Shown piece after piece: positions 21,346 through 35,462 of a stretch of 64,000 nucleotides of DNA. Both the position numbers and the translations under genes were made by a program. Positions within the stretch are counted from its first letter, which is position 1. Every line of letters starts with the position of its first letter. The stretch covers positions 1 through 64,000 of the forward strand of contig NW_024468258.1 in NCBI RefSeq assembly GCF_002104995.1. Direction: 5' to 3'. The DNA is from Linderina pennispora. Taxonomy: Eukaryota; Kickxellomycota; Kickxellomycetes; Kickxellales; Kickxellaceae. The notes below the pieces were generated by a model. It searched no databases and was not told the DNA's origin. It saw only the letters and a list, made by a program, of their open reading frames with translations.

Positions 21346-22289
21346 ATGCTTATCATACCTACTGCAATTGCGTACCTACGGGTAGCGGTTTCATCACCAG
21401 TTTTTAATGCAAGAGACGTTTCAAGGATCACGAATGGTACGGTTGCACCAGAAGGCCGTGCACCATTTCTAGCACATATCCTGATACCAACCCATCCACC
21501 ACGCTACTCAGCTTGCGGTGGTGTAATAATAGGCAGCACGACGGTGATTACCGCAGCACATTGCGTAGTGGATCTGGCTACTGGCATCCCACACCCACCT
21601 TCAAGCATATACGTGAACTATGGCTCGAACCTCGAAAGCAACCAAAAGTACTTACAGGCTGTTGATGTAGTCAGTCACCCTGGTTTCTCGGCCAGTCTAG
21701 GACCCGAAGGACGAGGGGCGATAATTATAAACGACATAGCAGTGATAACAACACCGCTATTAAAGTTGGACAGCCATCATGTGGAGGCCATTTCCATATA
21801 CAATGGCCCACTCAATCCACAGCAGCAGGTAACACTCTACGGATGGGGCAATACCCAAACAGCGACCAGATCAAACGCAATGTCACTGATGACCGGAACA
21901 GCATACCTGGGATCTCCAGACGACTGCAGGCAGGTGGCACCAAACTTTTCCAGCAACAACGGTCTACAATTTTGCATCAACCACGACCTCAATCCAGGTG
22001 TCGGCTCGTGCCAAGGTAATTGTGAAACATAGCTTATATGTCCGTGCCACTGACTGCAGACAAAAGGCACATAGCTAACACTTCTGTCATAGGTGATTCG
22101 GGGTCTGGCATAACGGTCAGCTACAATGGAACAGCATATGTCGCTGGGCTGGTTAGTTTCGGCACCAACACCAGAGGCGAGGCAACCTGCGGCGAATCCG
22201 GCAGCTTCAGCCTAAACACACACATCCTTCCACACCTTGAATGGCTGCAACAGACGGCAGGCCTAGTGTTTTCAACAGGACCGTTTTGA
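21346..22289 (+). CDS. Secreted chymotrypsin-like serine protease (S1), spliced
   Basis: Exons are 21346-22015 and 22093-22289, giving 288 residues. The 77-nt intron has gtaatt...tcatag ends and a gctaac branch site. It lies immediately before the catalytic-serine motif and its removal restores CQGDSGSG. The N-terminus is a probable signal peptide, followed by a cleavage site before ITNG. Triad motifs are TAAHCV, NDIAVI and GDSGSG. The residue six before Ser is Gly, so the S1 pocket is chymotrypsin- or elastase-like, unlike the neighbour at 19909-20862. It ends 21 bp from the convergent QTRT1 gene. Confidence 0.85.
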
Positions 22290-22310
22290 TTCTTCTAACA
22301 ATAGTGATCT

Positions 22311-24591
<2,281 letters not shown>

Positions 24592-27500
24592 ATGGACAGT
24601 ACGCAGCAAGCGCAGCCAGCGCAGCAAGCGCAGCAAGCACAGGGCCCGCTGGTTACTATTCCCTTGCTAAAGTCGTGCGAGAGTAAGTTGGGCAGTTGTT
24701 GAATTGGCTTTGAGCGATGCAGCAAATGTGAACACCAAATATATTAAATAGCTCGACGAGTTTAATTATTCTGTGCTGTAGGTTGCAGACAGCGAAAGAT
24801 AAAGTGCTCGGGCGATAAGCCGACCTGCGCACACTGTGCCCGGCGGCACCAGCCATGTATTTATCGGCGGTCAGCGCGATACAAACGACGGCTCAATCCA
24901 GGCGGCGCAGCAGCAAAGGACGACAAGTCAGCAAAGAAGCTGACTGAGGCACCGCAGAATGCGTCGTCAGATGTCCCGCAGCAGCAGCAGCAGCAGCAGC
25001 AACAGACAGAAGCGGCAGTGGCGACAGCCACTCTGGCGTCAACCATGGAGCCGGCACCAATAGCAACAGGCGAAGCAGCGACAGTGGACGATAGCCTGCC
25101 GCTGTCAGCACTGTTTGGCACGTCGCTTATTAATGAGTCGGATATTCTGCCGCCGTCGATTCTGCAGAGCATGAACTTCTGGATGAACGACTCGCTGCTG
25201 ACAGCATCACCCACGGTGGCCACAGCACCTGGAAACAACCCAGTGCAACAGCCGCCACTGCCGCCGCCGATCTCGGCTCCACAATACCCAATTGCGAGCA
25301 ATATAAATACGCTTGGACCAGGCAATATGAACAACAGCCTAGCCAACCTAGTACCGATGGATGTGGCCCTGGGACTGCCGAATCTGGCAACGCCAGTGAG
25401 CCCGCAGGCACCGGGCATACAAAGCAATGTAACGCCGTTTCTCCAGTGATCTGCAGGCGTCGAATCTGTTTGCGCTGTCGCCGGACTTTCTGCAGCAGCT
25501 GCACCAGGTGCCGGCGGCTGGCAATAGTAGCGCAACGCCCTCGGAGCAAAATATTTCGGGTGGGGTGCAGTCGCCGCTGCTGTACACGTCGGCATCGCCC
25601 AATCTGCTACTGCAGACAGACAATAATCGGCTGCTGCCATTCACCACAGACGCACTGGCATCGCTGAATCTAGTCAACTCGCCCACCACTAGCAGCAACA
25701 TTATGTCAGGCACGCTCAACAGCCAGCTGCTTGCTGTGGGAAATATGCAGCAGCCCAAGCATCCCGTGCCAGGTCCATATGCGTCAGGTGCAGCGATTGT
25801 TCCTAGCCAGCAGCAAACTATGAACAGGGTCCAATCAGCGCCTACCGCTAACAATCTGGTAGAGGGAACATGGCCGACGAAGCCCCGGACGCCGTTTGTG
25901 ACGCCGAACGCGACCACCGGGATCCTGAGCCATGGTGTTTCTTCGGCGTTTGCCAAGCACTTTGTCAATAATTCACCTGTGCTTGCAGCTCACATGCAGA
26001 GCGATGCAATCTCCAATACCAGCAACAACTCATTGGCCAGCAACAACTCATTGGCCAGCAGCAATTCATTGGCCACCAGCAATTCATTGGCCAGCAGCCG
26101 GCGCGTGTCAACAACGCAAGCTCCGGCGGGATCCAGCGGCCTTGCACAGTCAGACAGCAGCTCCAGCATCCAGCAGCAGAGAATTCCGATCTGCGATTTC
26201 GACATGCATGCTACCAGCGAGCCACTGGCCGACAACCCATACATGGACCGGTCGGTGCACCTGAATGGCAGTATTGGCGGGCGCGGCCGCGACGCGTCGA
26301 TTACCAGCACAGTGTCGCAACTGAACAACGACACAATCCCGGTGATTCTACGCGACATTGTCACAGAGTATCCAGAGCTGGGTAGCGCCGAGCTCCTGTA
26401 CAACCTGCTGATCACACATGTGGTCCACGACTGCTCGCGCATCGGCATCTACAGCACGCGGCTGTTCTGGATGCGCGTCAAGGGCTACGATGTGCCAAAG
26501 TACCATCTGCTGGCGACCATTGCTGATGCATGTCGGTCGTGGACACTGCCAGAGTCACTGCGTGACGCATTGCCACCGAACCTGGACGAAGTCTGCTATG
26601 CATTGGCAGTCAAGGACGCGCCGACGGACTCGCGTAACCCGAGCATGATCAGCGTGCAGGCCTTGCTGATGCTGTCCTCGTATGAGTTCAAGTCAGCGCG
26701 GTTTGCGCCTATGCTGGAGCACCACTGCATGGCGTTCAAGATCATCACGGCGGTCAAGTTCCGCGGCGCTCCGTACCCGTGGCGCGGGGTGCGCAAAACA
26801 CCCGACGCCAACGGCATGGACTGGAACTACCAGCTTCTGATCCGGTCGTACTGGCGGCTGTACATAACGCTGTACTTCTCGACCGAGATCTTCCGCATCG
26901 ACGCGCCCGAGGACCGCGACTTCATGCCGGACCTGCCGCACCACGACGATTTCTTCGCCGAGCACATTTTCGTGCCTGACGCGACGCAGGAGTTTGGCTT
27001 CCGCATCGCCGCACCGCCATATCCGATCTCCACCACGCCCATGGGCGACATCCTGGCGATCCTGTGCGAACTGTTCATCAAGCAGTACAAGATCTCGAAC
27101 CGCTTCAACAAGGTTTTGCGTGGGGAAAAGACCACCCGGTCGTACATCGGATACTTGCGCGAGTGGGACCGCCAGATGGTCGAGTGGCGCGAGTCTCTGC
27201 CGCCATATCTGCGTGGCGATTTGCCCGAGCTTGCGCGCCACACTCAGACCCTGGATATGCGGCGGCGGCGCATGAACCTGGAGGGTCTGAGCGAGAACGA
27301 GATGTGGCAGAAGCGCCAAGAGTGGAATCAGGGCGTGGGCCGCACCATGGAGATCCTGTACGTGCACATCATGTTCGACCAGGCGCGGATCAGGGCCCAC
27401 CGCATTGCACTGATGATTCTGCTGCATGAGGACCTCGACATGGTACGCAACTTCCAGTACTCCAAGGCGTTCTCGGTGCAGGAGCTGCCGCGTCTGGCCG

Positions 27501-28249
27501 GCACCACGCCGATTCTGAACACATACGAGGATGATGCCGAGGCCTTCAAACTGTCAGTGCAGGCGTCGGCCGAGGCCGCCACGCATGTCTACAGCATGCT
27601 CAAATTCACGTACCAGTTCGGTGTCGACCTGCATGCGTTCACCACCGTGATCATCGGCGCTCTGTTCCAGCTCGCTCTGGTGTATGTGGGTCGTGTGCAG
27701 TCGAGCTCGCCGCGTCTGGCCTGGTGCGCAATGCTGCGTTTGGCTCGGATCCTGGCCATGATCCGCTCGCTGGACCGCTGGGGCCCGGCCTTGTATATTT
27801 TCACCAACATCCTGAAAGCCCTGGGCCGGCCCGAGCTGCTGCTTCAGGTGCCCAGCCCGCAGACGCGCCAGGAGCTTGCAGTCGAGACCAGCCGGTCCAC
27901 GTTCCCGGTAAGGTCGCCCTCGGTTGACTCCTCTGCCGATAGCCTGTGCTATGATGACCAAGGGCTGGTTGCCGGGGAGCCCGCTGCCGCGAATAAGCGC
28001 AAGAGCTGCGTCGGCGACATCCGCGGCGACGAGAAGCGGTACGAGTTCAATGACCATCATCATGGCGATAACCCAGCGTCACTGTCCAATGCGCCGTCAT
28101 CGCCCGAGGAGGAGGATCTGACGAACCCGTTCCCGCCTGACCATGTTATCACGCATATCATGCGCGAGCAAAAGGTCAACACGGCGACGTTCTTCTCGCC
28201 GACACTGCCCATACTGGCCGCATCGCTATTACATACCAACAGCGGATGA
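24592..28249 (+). CDS. Zn2Cys6 fungal transcription factor
   Basis: Exon 1 (24592-24682) joins 24782 across a 99-nt gtaagt...gtag intron that splits the zinc cluster. The joined motif is SCESCRQRKIKC followed by CAHC and a final Cys, the binuclear cluster near residues 28-55. Gln-rich and Ser/Asn-rich stretches follow, then a fungal_trans-type domain (about residues 560-900). The frame changes at 25433-25447. Dropping one C of CC at 25443-25444 gives a smooth NVTPFLSDLQASNLF. Alternatively a 61-nt gtgagc...ctgcag intron (25396-25456) also restores it, giving about 1165 residues. A nuclear regulator is likely; targets are unknown. Confidence 0.85.
26027..26098 (+). repeat. 18-bp tandem repeat inside the regulator
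   Basis: Four imperfect copies of an 18-bp unit encode repeated NNSLAS/SNSLAT blocks in the disordered linker. A CAG run near 24976-25003 encodes polyglutamine in the same gene. Confidence 0.7.
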
Positions 28250-28367
28250 CTCACCTGTTGTAGACCAGACCCTCCTCCAGATGAAATAAATACTGTCAAA
28301 TTTCCCACGACCAGACCGTCTGCTGCTTTGCCTCAGCTCCATCTTCCATCACTACTTTTTTCCACTA

Positions 28368-29166
28368 ATGGCAGACTTCCTCGGCTTAAAGAACGTCCAT
28401 GTGTTTGTCACTGGCGCCTCTGGCGGCGTGGGCCTCGCCACATCCCGTGCATTCCTCGACCAAGGCGCTTTTGTCACGCTGCACTACAACTCCAACAGTA
28501 CGACACTGGACCCACTCCTCCACGAGTTCCCCGACCGTGCATTCGCTGTCCAGGCCCGCATCACCGACGAATCCTCTGTCTCGCAGGCATTCGAGTCGGC
28601 AATTTCCAAGTTTTGGCCCTGTCCAAGTCCTGATCGTCAACCACGGCATCTGGCCCACCCAGCCACTACTGGTAAAGGACATGTCTTTGGAGCACTGGAA
28701 CAACACCATTAACGTCAACCTCACTGGCAGCTTCCTGGCCATCCGCCACTTCATGCAGCAGCTGGAAAAGCACAATGTCCAGGATAACGTCGCCGTCGTG
28801 ATGGTGGGCTCGACTGCCGGCAAGTTTGGCGAATGGTACCATGCAGACTACTCCGCGTCCAAGTCCGCTATGATGTACGGGCTGACGCTTAGCTTGAAGA
28901 ACGAGATTGTGCAGATTTGCCCCAAGGGACGTGTTAATTCGGTGGCCCCGGGGTGGATCCGCACGGCGATGGCCGAGCCGGCGCTCAAGGATCAGGATGT
29001 TGTGAAGAAGGCGTTTGCCACGTCGCCGCTGAACAAGATCTCGGAGCCGCAGGATATCGCTAATGCTATCCTGTACCTGGCCAGCGAGAAGGCGTCGGGT
29101 AATATCACTGGGCATGTCATGGACGTCAATGCTGGCATGGAGGGCCGCATCATCAACCCCCTCTAG
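28368..29166 (+). CDS. Short-chain dehydrogenase/reductase (one frameshift)
   Basis: This is an NAD(P)-dependent oxidoreductase of the classical SDR family, closest in look to 3-oxoacyl-ACP reductase-like enzymes; the substrate is unknown. It shows TGASGGVG (cofactor), NHG in place of NNAG, the catalytic Ser in VGSTAGK, YSASK (Tyr and Lys) and PGWIRTAM. The frame shifts by one base in the T4 run at 28611-28614. Removing one T joins SAISKF to GPVQVLIVNHG and yields about 265 residues, a normal length. Everything else is conserved, so I favour a sequence error over a dead gene. Confidence 0.8.
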
Positions 29167-29584
29167 ACCGCACTTTTAGCTTGATACAATACACGGTTAA
29201 CCCACTGGCTCTGAAACCATTTGTACATTAGACGCTAGGGGACATATGGCAAGCCCTGCTATTATTATGTTTTTACACGCGCTCTGCAAACGTCGTGGCA
29301 AAACAGCAACATATCGCCACTAATGCCTTCGGAGCATATGCCTTTTGCCTAGGAATAAACCCACCTGACTGCGGTCACTCGATCTGCAAAACTGTCGAAG
29401 CGCTAATGCGCTAATGTGCCAGCTGGAAGAACCGGATCTAAGCAAGAAGCAGCCCATGCATGAAAAGAGGGGCATCCGCAATAAACTAGCCCATACAAAA
29501 ATCACAGCTTCGTCAACTGTTTACCCACGCCTCTTTCCCTTAGCCTTCATCCCAATTATCCAGCTCCCTTCGCTACTACCAATA
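29167..29584. other. Intergenic region
   Basis: This is the promoter side of the M3 peptidase gene, with a CT-rich stretch just before the ATG. No gene is seen. Confidence 0.3.
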
Positions 29585-31560
29585 ATGGCCACTACTGCCA
29601 TCGACTTTGCAGCCTACACGCCTGAGGCTATCATTGACGGAACCAAGTCCCTGATTGCAAAGGGCGAGCAAGTCTATGATGCCATAGCCGCCGAACCCAA
29701 CCCCACCTTTGCCACTGTGGTCGTGCCACTCGCGCAGTTCGAAAACCAGGTCAGCACAAGAATGGCTGCCTCCAACCTCAGGGCAATCTCGCCTGATGCT
29801 GCCGTGCGCCAGGCTAGCAACGACGCCGACCAGCTGCTGGAAGATTTCAAGACCAAGTCCGGCATGCGTGCCGACGTCTTCGCTGCCATCAACACCGTCT
29901 TTGAAAATAAGGCAGAGATGTCCCAGCTCGATGCCGAGGACGCGCGCCTGGTCGAGCACATCGTCCGCAGATTCCGCCGCAACGGCCTGGCGCTGTCCCC
30001 TGAGGACCAGGGGAAGCTGGCGGCAGTCAAGAGCAAGCTTACCGAATTGAGCATGCAGTTTGCCAAGAACTTCAATGAGCTCGAGGGCCAGGAAACTGTT
30101 CACTCGCGAGGAGCTCGCTGGCTTGCCAGAGGACTTTTTCGCCGGCCGCGAGACCAAGACCGAGGGCGGAGTCGACAAGTTTGTCGTCACGACAAAGTAC
30201 CCTGATGTGGAGCCCGTGCTGCAAAAGGCGCATTCTGCCGAGACCCGCCGTCGCATTTTTGTCACCAACGACGAGCGCGGCGCGGCAAACATCCCACTGA
30301 TCAAGGACGCTGCTAGGCTCCGCATTGAGGCCGCAAAGCTGCTTGGATACAAGACCAATGCCGAGTATGCCCATGAGATCTGCATGGCCAAGACGCCTGC
30401 CCGCGTCGCCGAGTTTGAGGCTGGCCTGCTCAGCCGTCTGAGCACGGCTGGCGACAAGGAAATGGAGGATATCGCTGAGCTCAAGCGCCAGGACTCGCCT
30501 GATAGCCCCAAGGTGCTTGCCTGGGACGTCCCCTACTATCTCAACAAGCTCAAGGAGACCCGCTACAACGTCGATGAGAACAAGGTCCGCCAGTACCTCC
30601 CTACGGCACACATTATCCGCCAGGTGCTGGACTTTTACGAAAAGCTGCTGCATGTGCATGTGCAAAAGGCAGACATTTCCGTCTGGCACCCATCAGTCGA
30701 CGCCTACGAGGTGACTGACGACGAATACGGATTCCTGGGCCATATCTACATTGACGCCTATCCGCGCCCGGACAAGGAGAACCACCCGTGCACCATTCCG
30801 ATGCGCTCTGGATTTGTGAATGCCGACGGTACTCGCCATTTCCCGGCAGCCATCCTGATCACCAATCTGTCCAAGGGCTCTGGACTCGCAGCCATCGCTA
30901 ATGTCCCACGAGGACTTGAGAATTGTTCTGCACGAGCTTGGCCATGTTTTCCATGTCATCTGCCTGAGATCCAAGTACGACATGTTCTGGCTCATGTCGA
31001 TTGAGTTTGACTTCCTCGAGGCGCCGTCACAAATGCTTGAGAACTGGGTGTGGCAGCCCGAGATCTTGAAGCGCTTCTCCAGGCACTATCAGACCGGCGA
31101 GTCTTTGCCTGGCAGTCTCTGCGATGCCATCATTGCCGCCAAGAACGTCGGTGTCCCCATTGATGGCCTACGCCGCATGTACCAGAGCCGGTTTGACCAG
31201 ACCATCCACAACACCACCGATGTGGAGTCGGTTGATATCACCCAGCTGTACTCGGATCTGCGTCGCGACATTGGCAGACTCGATACCGGCGACCTTGTTC
31301 TCCCAGCAGCCGGCATCTTTAGTCACATGATGGGCGGATACGACGCCAGGTTCTATGTATACATGTGGGGCATGGTGTTCTCTGCCGACATGTTTGCTGC
31401 GCGCTTTGCCAAAGAAGGAATCAACAGCCCGCAGACCGGCAGGGACTACCGTCGTGAGATCCTTGAGCCTGGTGCCACCCGCGATGCTGCCGACTCGCTC
31501 CGCGCTTTCCTGGGCCGTGACCCTACCGATGCCGCATTCTTTGCCGCACTCAACGTCTGA
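29585..31560 (+). CDS. M3 metallopeptidase, thimet oligopeptidase/saccharolysin-like (two frameshifts)
   Basis: This is a zinc oligopeptidase that degrades short peptides in cytosol or mitochondrial intermembrane space, as in yeast Prd1. The first ATG after the CT-rich leader is 29585. The zinc motif is HELGH (usually HEFGH in this family), with the third ligand in FLEAPSQMLENW. Two single-base extras interrupt it. At about 30090, dropping a C of ggcc gives EGRKLFTREEL; at about 30883, dropping a G of gg gives QPSLMSHEDLRIVL. The corrected length is about 657 residues, close to the family. It is convergent with the NDP kinase, 65 bp apart. Confidence 0.85.
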
Positions 31561-31625
31561 AATAAATGAACACAATCGGGGTTCCATATATTTGCAAAGT
31601 AGTTCCCAAGAAAACAAAAGAATGT

Positions 31626-32324
31626 TTAGTTCTCAGAGATAACCCACTCCTCGTTGTTCGAGGTCCAGTTAACGACCTCACCCTTGCCGCCGAACCACAG
31701 CGAGATCTCCTTCTCGGCGCTCTCGGCGCTGTCACTACCGTGGACGATGTTGCGGCCAATGCTCAGGCAGAAGTCACCGCGGATGGTGCCGGTACCCGAG
31801 TTCTTCGGGTCAGTAGCGCCAAGCATGATGCGGCCCTGCTTGATGACCGAGGGGCCCTCCCAGACCATGCCGACAACCGGCGCGCGGCCGTTGGTCATGT
31901 AGTCAACAAGGCCAGCAAAGAACGGCTTCGACGACAGATCCGCATAGTGCTCCTTGGCCAGCTCGACAGGCGGCACCAGCAGCTTCAGGCCAACCAGCTT
32001 GTAGCCGCGGCGCTCGAAACGCGAGATGATCTCGCCGACAAGGTTGCGCTGCACTCCGTCGGGCTTGACCGCAATGAAGGTGCGCTCCTTGCTGGTGCCG
32101 GGGGCACCGTAGACCGGCAGAGCGTTGTCTGCCTGGATCGGCGTCTGGGCAGAGTAGATGGTGTAGCCGGCAGTGGCGATGGCGGCAGCGGCAGCAGCAG
32201 TGCCGAAGCGGGCACCGAGGGAGCGGGCGGTCTGCGACGACGAGGTCGAGAAGGCGCGGGCAGCGATGGCACCCTGGCGGCGGGCAGCCTGGCGGAGAGC
32301 AGCGGTGGCGGTACGAGCGAACAT
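31626..32324 (-). CDS. Nucleoside diphosphate kinase, mitochondrial type
   Basis: This enzyme moves phosphate from ATP to NDPs through a phosphohistidine. The 232-residue protein has the NDPK core from about residue 80 ([14 protein letters not shown]) and the active-site NIVHGSDS with the catalytic His. The first ~75 residues form an Arg/Ala/Ser-rich presequence ([17 protein letters not shown]) plus a small-residue hydrophobic segment, as expected for a mitochondrial form anchored in a membrane. Cytosolic NDPK is only about 150 residues. Confidence 0.93.
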   Translation of the reverse strand: MFARTATAALRQAARRQGAIAARAFSTSSSQTARSLGARFGTAAAAAAIATAGYTIYSAQTPIQADNALPVYGAPGTSKERTFIAVKPDGVQRNLVGEIISRFERRGYKLVGLKLLVPPVELAKEHYADLSSKPFFAGLVDYMTNGRAPVVGMVWEGPSVIKQGRIMLGATDPKNSGTGTIRGDFCLSIGRNIVHGSDSAESAEKEISLWFGGKGEVVNWTSNNEEWVISEN

Positions 32325-32567
32325 GGTAATTGAGAATGAAAGGTAGGAGGAAAGCTGGGGTTTGAGAGGACTAGAAGAGACAAAGAGCCTCGCGTCTAGA
32401 GCGACTGCCTTCCACTCGAGTTTATGTCTCAGATAAGGAGCCGCAGAATGAGCCGCGGCTCGGAAAAATGGCAGTCACAGGTCGATTATTGAGTCGCAGG
32501 ATCAGTCTCCTCATTCATCGTGCGCGAATAATTATCGACTCTTAGAATACCCAAAGGCATTCATGGG

Positions 32568-34142
32568 CTACGGGTGCTTTGACAGCACCAGGCGGCAGTC
32601 CCGCCTTGGGTTGACGGGTGCTGTGACCAGGAAGTGCGCAGACTCCATTCTACACGGGTAGCCATGCTTGTCCAGAACATCTGGTCCCAGGTGTGTAAGA
32701 TCCTTCGGAAGTGACCAGTCGTAATCTTTCAGCATGTTTGCAATAATAGTCGACATTTCAGCCCATGCCAAATGGCGCCCTGGACAGATCCGGACACCAG
32801 GGCTGAAGGCAAAGAAGTTGAGCCGCGCCTCCTCGTTGGCCAGAAACCGAGTTGGGTCATATCTCAATGGCTCAGCCCAAGCGCCCTTGTGGATACTCGC
32901 TCCGTAGAAGTTGGCGTTGATTTCTGTTCCTTCTGGGATGAAGTACCCTTGCAGCGTGATTCCACCAGCTGGTGATATGCGAGGGACATAACCACCGCCC
33001 AGAGGATAGAGACGCAAGGCCTCATATATACATGCGTTGACAAAGGGCAGGTGTTTCTTGGCCTCAGTGTATGTGATTACATGGTCGGCAGCAAATTTCC
33101 CTCGTACCTCGGAAACAGCCTGTGCGTATATCTCTGGGTGCAGCAGTAGCAGATGCACAAGCCACTGCATCGTGTTAGACGATGTGTCGGTTCCAGCCAA
33201 AAGAACCACGATTGTTTCTGCCTGGAGTTGGGTTTCGCTCATCGAGATTTTTGATTCTGGATCCTGCGCATCAAGGAACGCCTGCAGCAGGTCCACCGGT
33301 TTCTCACCACCGGTTTCCAGAAGCTCCCGTCGTCTGGAAATGGAGTCCCTGCAAAACGCTGTTAGTCTCTGGAACTGCGTATCTAAGCCTTTGATAGCCA
33401 GTGAAAACGGATAGAGCCCAAGCAAAGGCACCATAGCACGCATCCCATGGACCTTAACTGTCGCCTCAGCCCAGTGCGCAACCGTCGCATCGCTCCGCTC
33501 TAAGCACCCCAACTCCCTGCCAAACGCCAATGCACAAACAGTGTCGAGTGTGGCTAGTGTAAAATCATCGCTGTAGTTAACTTCGATGCTACTGCTGGTG
33601 CTCTGCGCTAGCTGTCCCTCCCACTTTTGCTGCAATGCAAGGAACCCATGCTTTAGAATTGCTGTCTGCATTTCTGCAACATACGCTGGGTTTAGATACG
33701 GGCCGAGCTGACGCTTGCGCAGCGATGCCACCGCAGGGTCTCTAGCGCTGACCGTATTCTCAATGCCAAACAGATCTAGCGCGGCATAAAAGTTAGCCTT
33801 GACAAAGGCGTGCGATGCAAGCACGGTCCTGATATCCGACGGACTTGATATTGACACCGCGTTCGGTCCTTGCACATAGATATCACCGTACTTTTCATAC
33901 TCTTTAATTGCCATCTGGGCCGTTTGGCCTAGAGCGCTCAGATACTGCCTACGCATAGGGGTCAGTCGGGCCAGGAACGGACCAGGAACATGACGTAGTG
34001 GCGATAGAAACAGTTCGTATACGACTCTGTAGCCTGCGTACGCTCCAGCAATCGTGGCTCCAAGCCTGGCGATGCCTACGCTGCTTAGAATGTCAAAAAT
34101 ACCTTTCCAGAAAGACAGCTGACTGATACTGGCGAGCGTCAT
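32568..34142 (-). CDS. Cytochrome P450 monooxygenase
   Basis: This 524-residue P450 is probably anchored in the ER by an N-terminal hydrophobic segment (about residues 20-45), followed by the proline hinge HVPGPF. Diagnostic motifs are the I-helix AGTDTSS, the K-helix ExxR in YEALRLYP and the heme loop FSPGVRICPG with the cysteine ligand. Length is normal and no intron is needed. It needs a P450 reductase partner, not encoded here. The substrate cannot be told, and no biosynthetic cluster surrounds it. Confidence 0.93.
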   Translation of the reverse strand: MTLASISQLSFWKGIFDILSSVGIARLGATIAGAYAGYRVVYELFLSPLRHVPGPFLARLTPMRRQYLSALGQTAQMAIKEYEKYGDIYVQGPNAVSISSPSDIRTVLASHAFVKANFYAALDLFGIENTVSARDPAVASLRKRQLGPYLNPAYVAEMQTAILKHGFLALQQKWEGQLAQSTSSSIEVNYSDDFTLATLDTVCALAFGRELGCLERSDATVAHWAEATVKVHGMRAMVPLLGLYPFSLAIKGLDTQFQRLTAFCRDSISRRRELLETGGEKPVDLLQAFLDAQDPESKISMSETQLQAETIVVLLAGTDTSSNTMQWLVHLLLLHPEIYAQAVSEVRGKFAADHVITYTEAKKHLPFVNACIYEALRLYPLGGGYVPRISPAGGITLQGYFIPEGTEINANFYGASIHKGAWAEPLRYDPTRFLANEEARLNFFAFSPGVRICPGRHLAWAEMSTIIANMLKDYDWSLPKDLTHLGPDVLDKHGYPCRMESAHFLVTAPVNPRRDCRLVLSKHP

Positions 34143-34554
34143 TGGTATAAAAAATGCTGTGTGAGGAAGAAAAGCCTTGTCAGACTAGGGAATGTCAAAA
34201 TGCACTATTGCTGCACCCTCACTGGCACGTGATTTGGCCTGATTTCTGACATGAGATTTGCCCTCAATTATAGCTGTTATCTCATGGAGCCAAGCTGCGC
34301 AGCCAGTAGACCATTCTTCAAAGCGATGGAAAGGAACTCCGCGCTATCCCAAACCAGCGGTAGAGCCCGCCTTCTAACCTGATATCACTATCAATGTGGA
34401 CTCGCAGAATTCTCAAAGTTCTACCATCACCACCAATTACACATCGCAGTGCTACACGACTGCCTAATTCTCTCGAGAATCCAGGGATTATCCCGTCATG
34501 TCATTTCAGTGCCGAGCAGCCAAACGTGCCAGACACCCACCGATGCCAACCCCT
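34143..34554. other. Intergenic region
   Basis: This is the divergent promoter region between the P450 and the Tubby-like array. No gene is recognised. Confidence 0.3.
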
Positions 34555-34560
34555 TATAAA
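34555..34560 (+). promoter_or_regulatory. TATA box of first Tubby-like copy
   Basis: TATAAA lies 75 bp before the ATG at 34630. Confidence 0.4.
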
Positions 34561-34629
34561 CTGAGTGCCTTTGCTTCACCTTCCTTCGGCACACTATGCT
34601 CATAACCCCAAGCCTACCTCAAGCCAACC

Positions 34630-35130
34630 ATGCCAGACGTATATACTTTTGTCACTGCCGGACCGTTCTCCAGATCTGCGCATGTCTATCGAGGGTCATT
34701 CACTTCAAGCTCCCAGACATCTAGGATGCAGCCAGCCTACGAAGCTAACATCAGCCATAGCCACAGCGACATCAGCGTCAAGTCTGTAGCCTCTGCTCGC
34801 ACAATAATCGCTGGTCATTATAAAGGCTTTACACGACGCAGAGCAGTTGTGCACTGGTCGAACAAGGCTGCACAACTTGAGAGGACGGACCCGTTCTTTG
34901 AGGGCTGGACCATTCACGACTTTCAAGGAAGGCGATACACCTGGAAGGTCGGGTTTACGAAGGTGGTGTGGGAGCTGAAAGATTAAAACAAGAAAGTCAT
35001 TGCTGTGTTCGACCGGGCCATGCTGAACATGATTCTTATCGGCCGCCTTTCAATCTTGCAGCCGGTCTCTGAGGAATTTCTCGCGATAATTATCCTTTCT
35101 ACCCGAATCGTGCACATTTCTATAAAGTAA
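34630..35130 (+). pseudogene. Tubby/LURP-like gene with premature stop
   Basis: This is array member 1. The frame is open for 118 residues (MPDVYTF ... VWELKD), meets a TAA at 34984-34986, then continues in the same frame as NKKVIAVFDR through VSEEFLAIIILSTRIVH to a stop at 35130. The intact member at 39369 has Met at the stop position (YDMNKKIVATFDR). Apart from the nonsense codon it looks functional, so it is a young pseudogene or a truncated protein. Confidence 0.75.
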
Positions 35131-35462
35131 TTATATGATAGTAATCAGATGTGACATGGTAATAAATGTTGGCAAGTCGCTATGCTCAAAGCGATGTTTT
35201 GCCCTAAGTGTGGACAAGCGTACAAATCCAGCAGATATGTAGCCACACCAGCATACCTGATTATCTTTCGGTTTGTTCCAGGTGTACTGACATAATTGTA
35301 GTGCACGGGCACGTGAGACTAGCCACGAGGGAACAAAGCACACCCCCAGGACGCATAGATAAAAGGCCGTATACGACAGAGATACAGATTGTTTCCACAG
35401 GTTTATTCTTTTACTCAAAATACAAACACGTCACACTACATTCGTATACCCCGTAATCTTCT

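Noticed and set aside
25396-25456. 61-nt gtgagc...ctgcag intron as the only explanation for the regulator's frame change
   Set aside because: Not excluded, but the segment itself reads as good coding sequence once one C is removed, and neighbouring genes show the same kind of single-base extra.
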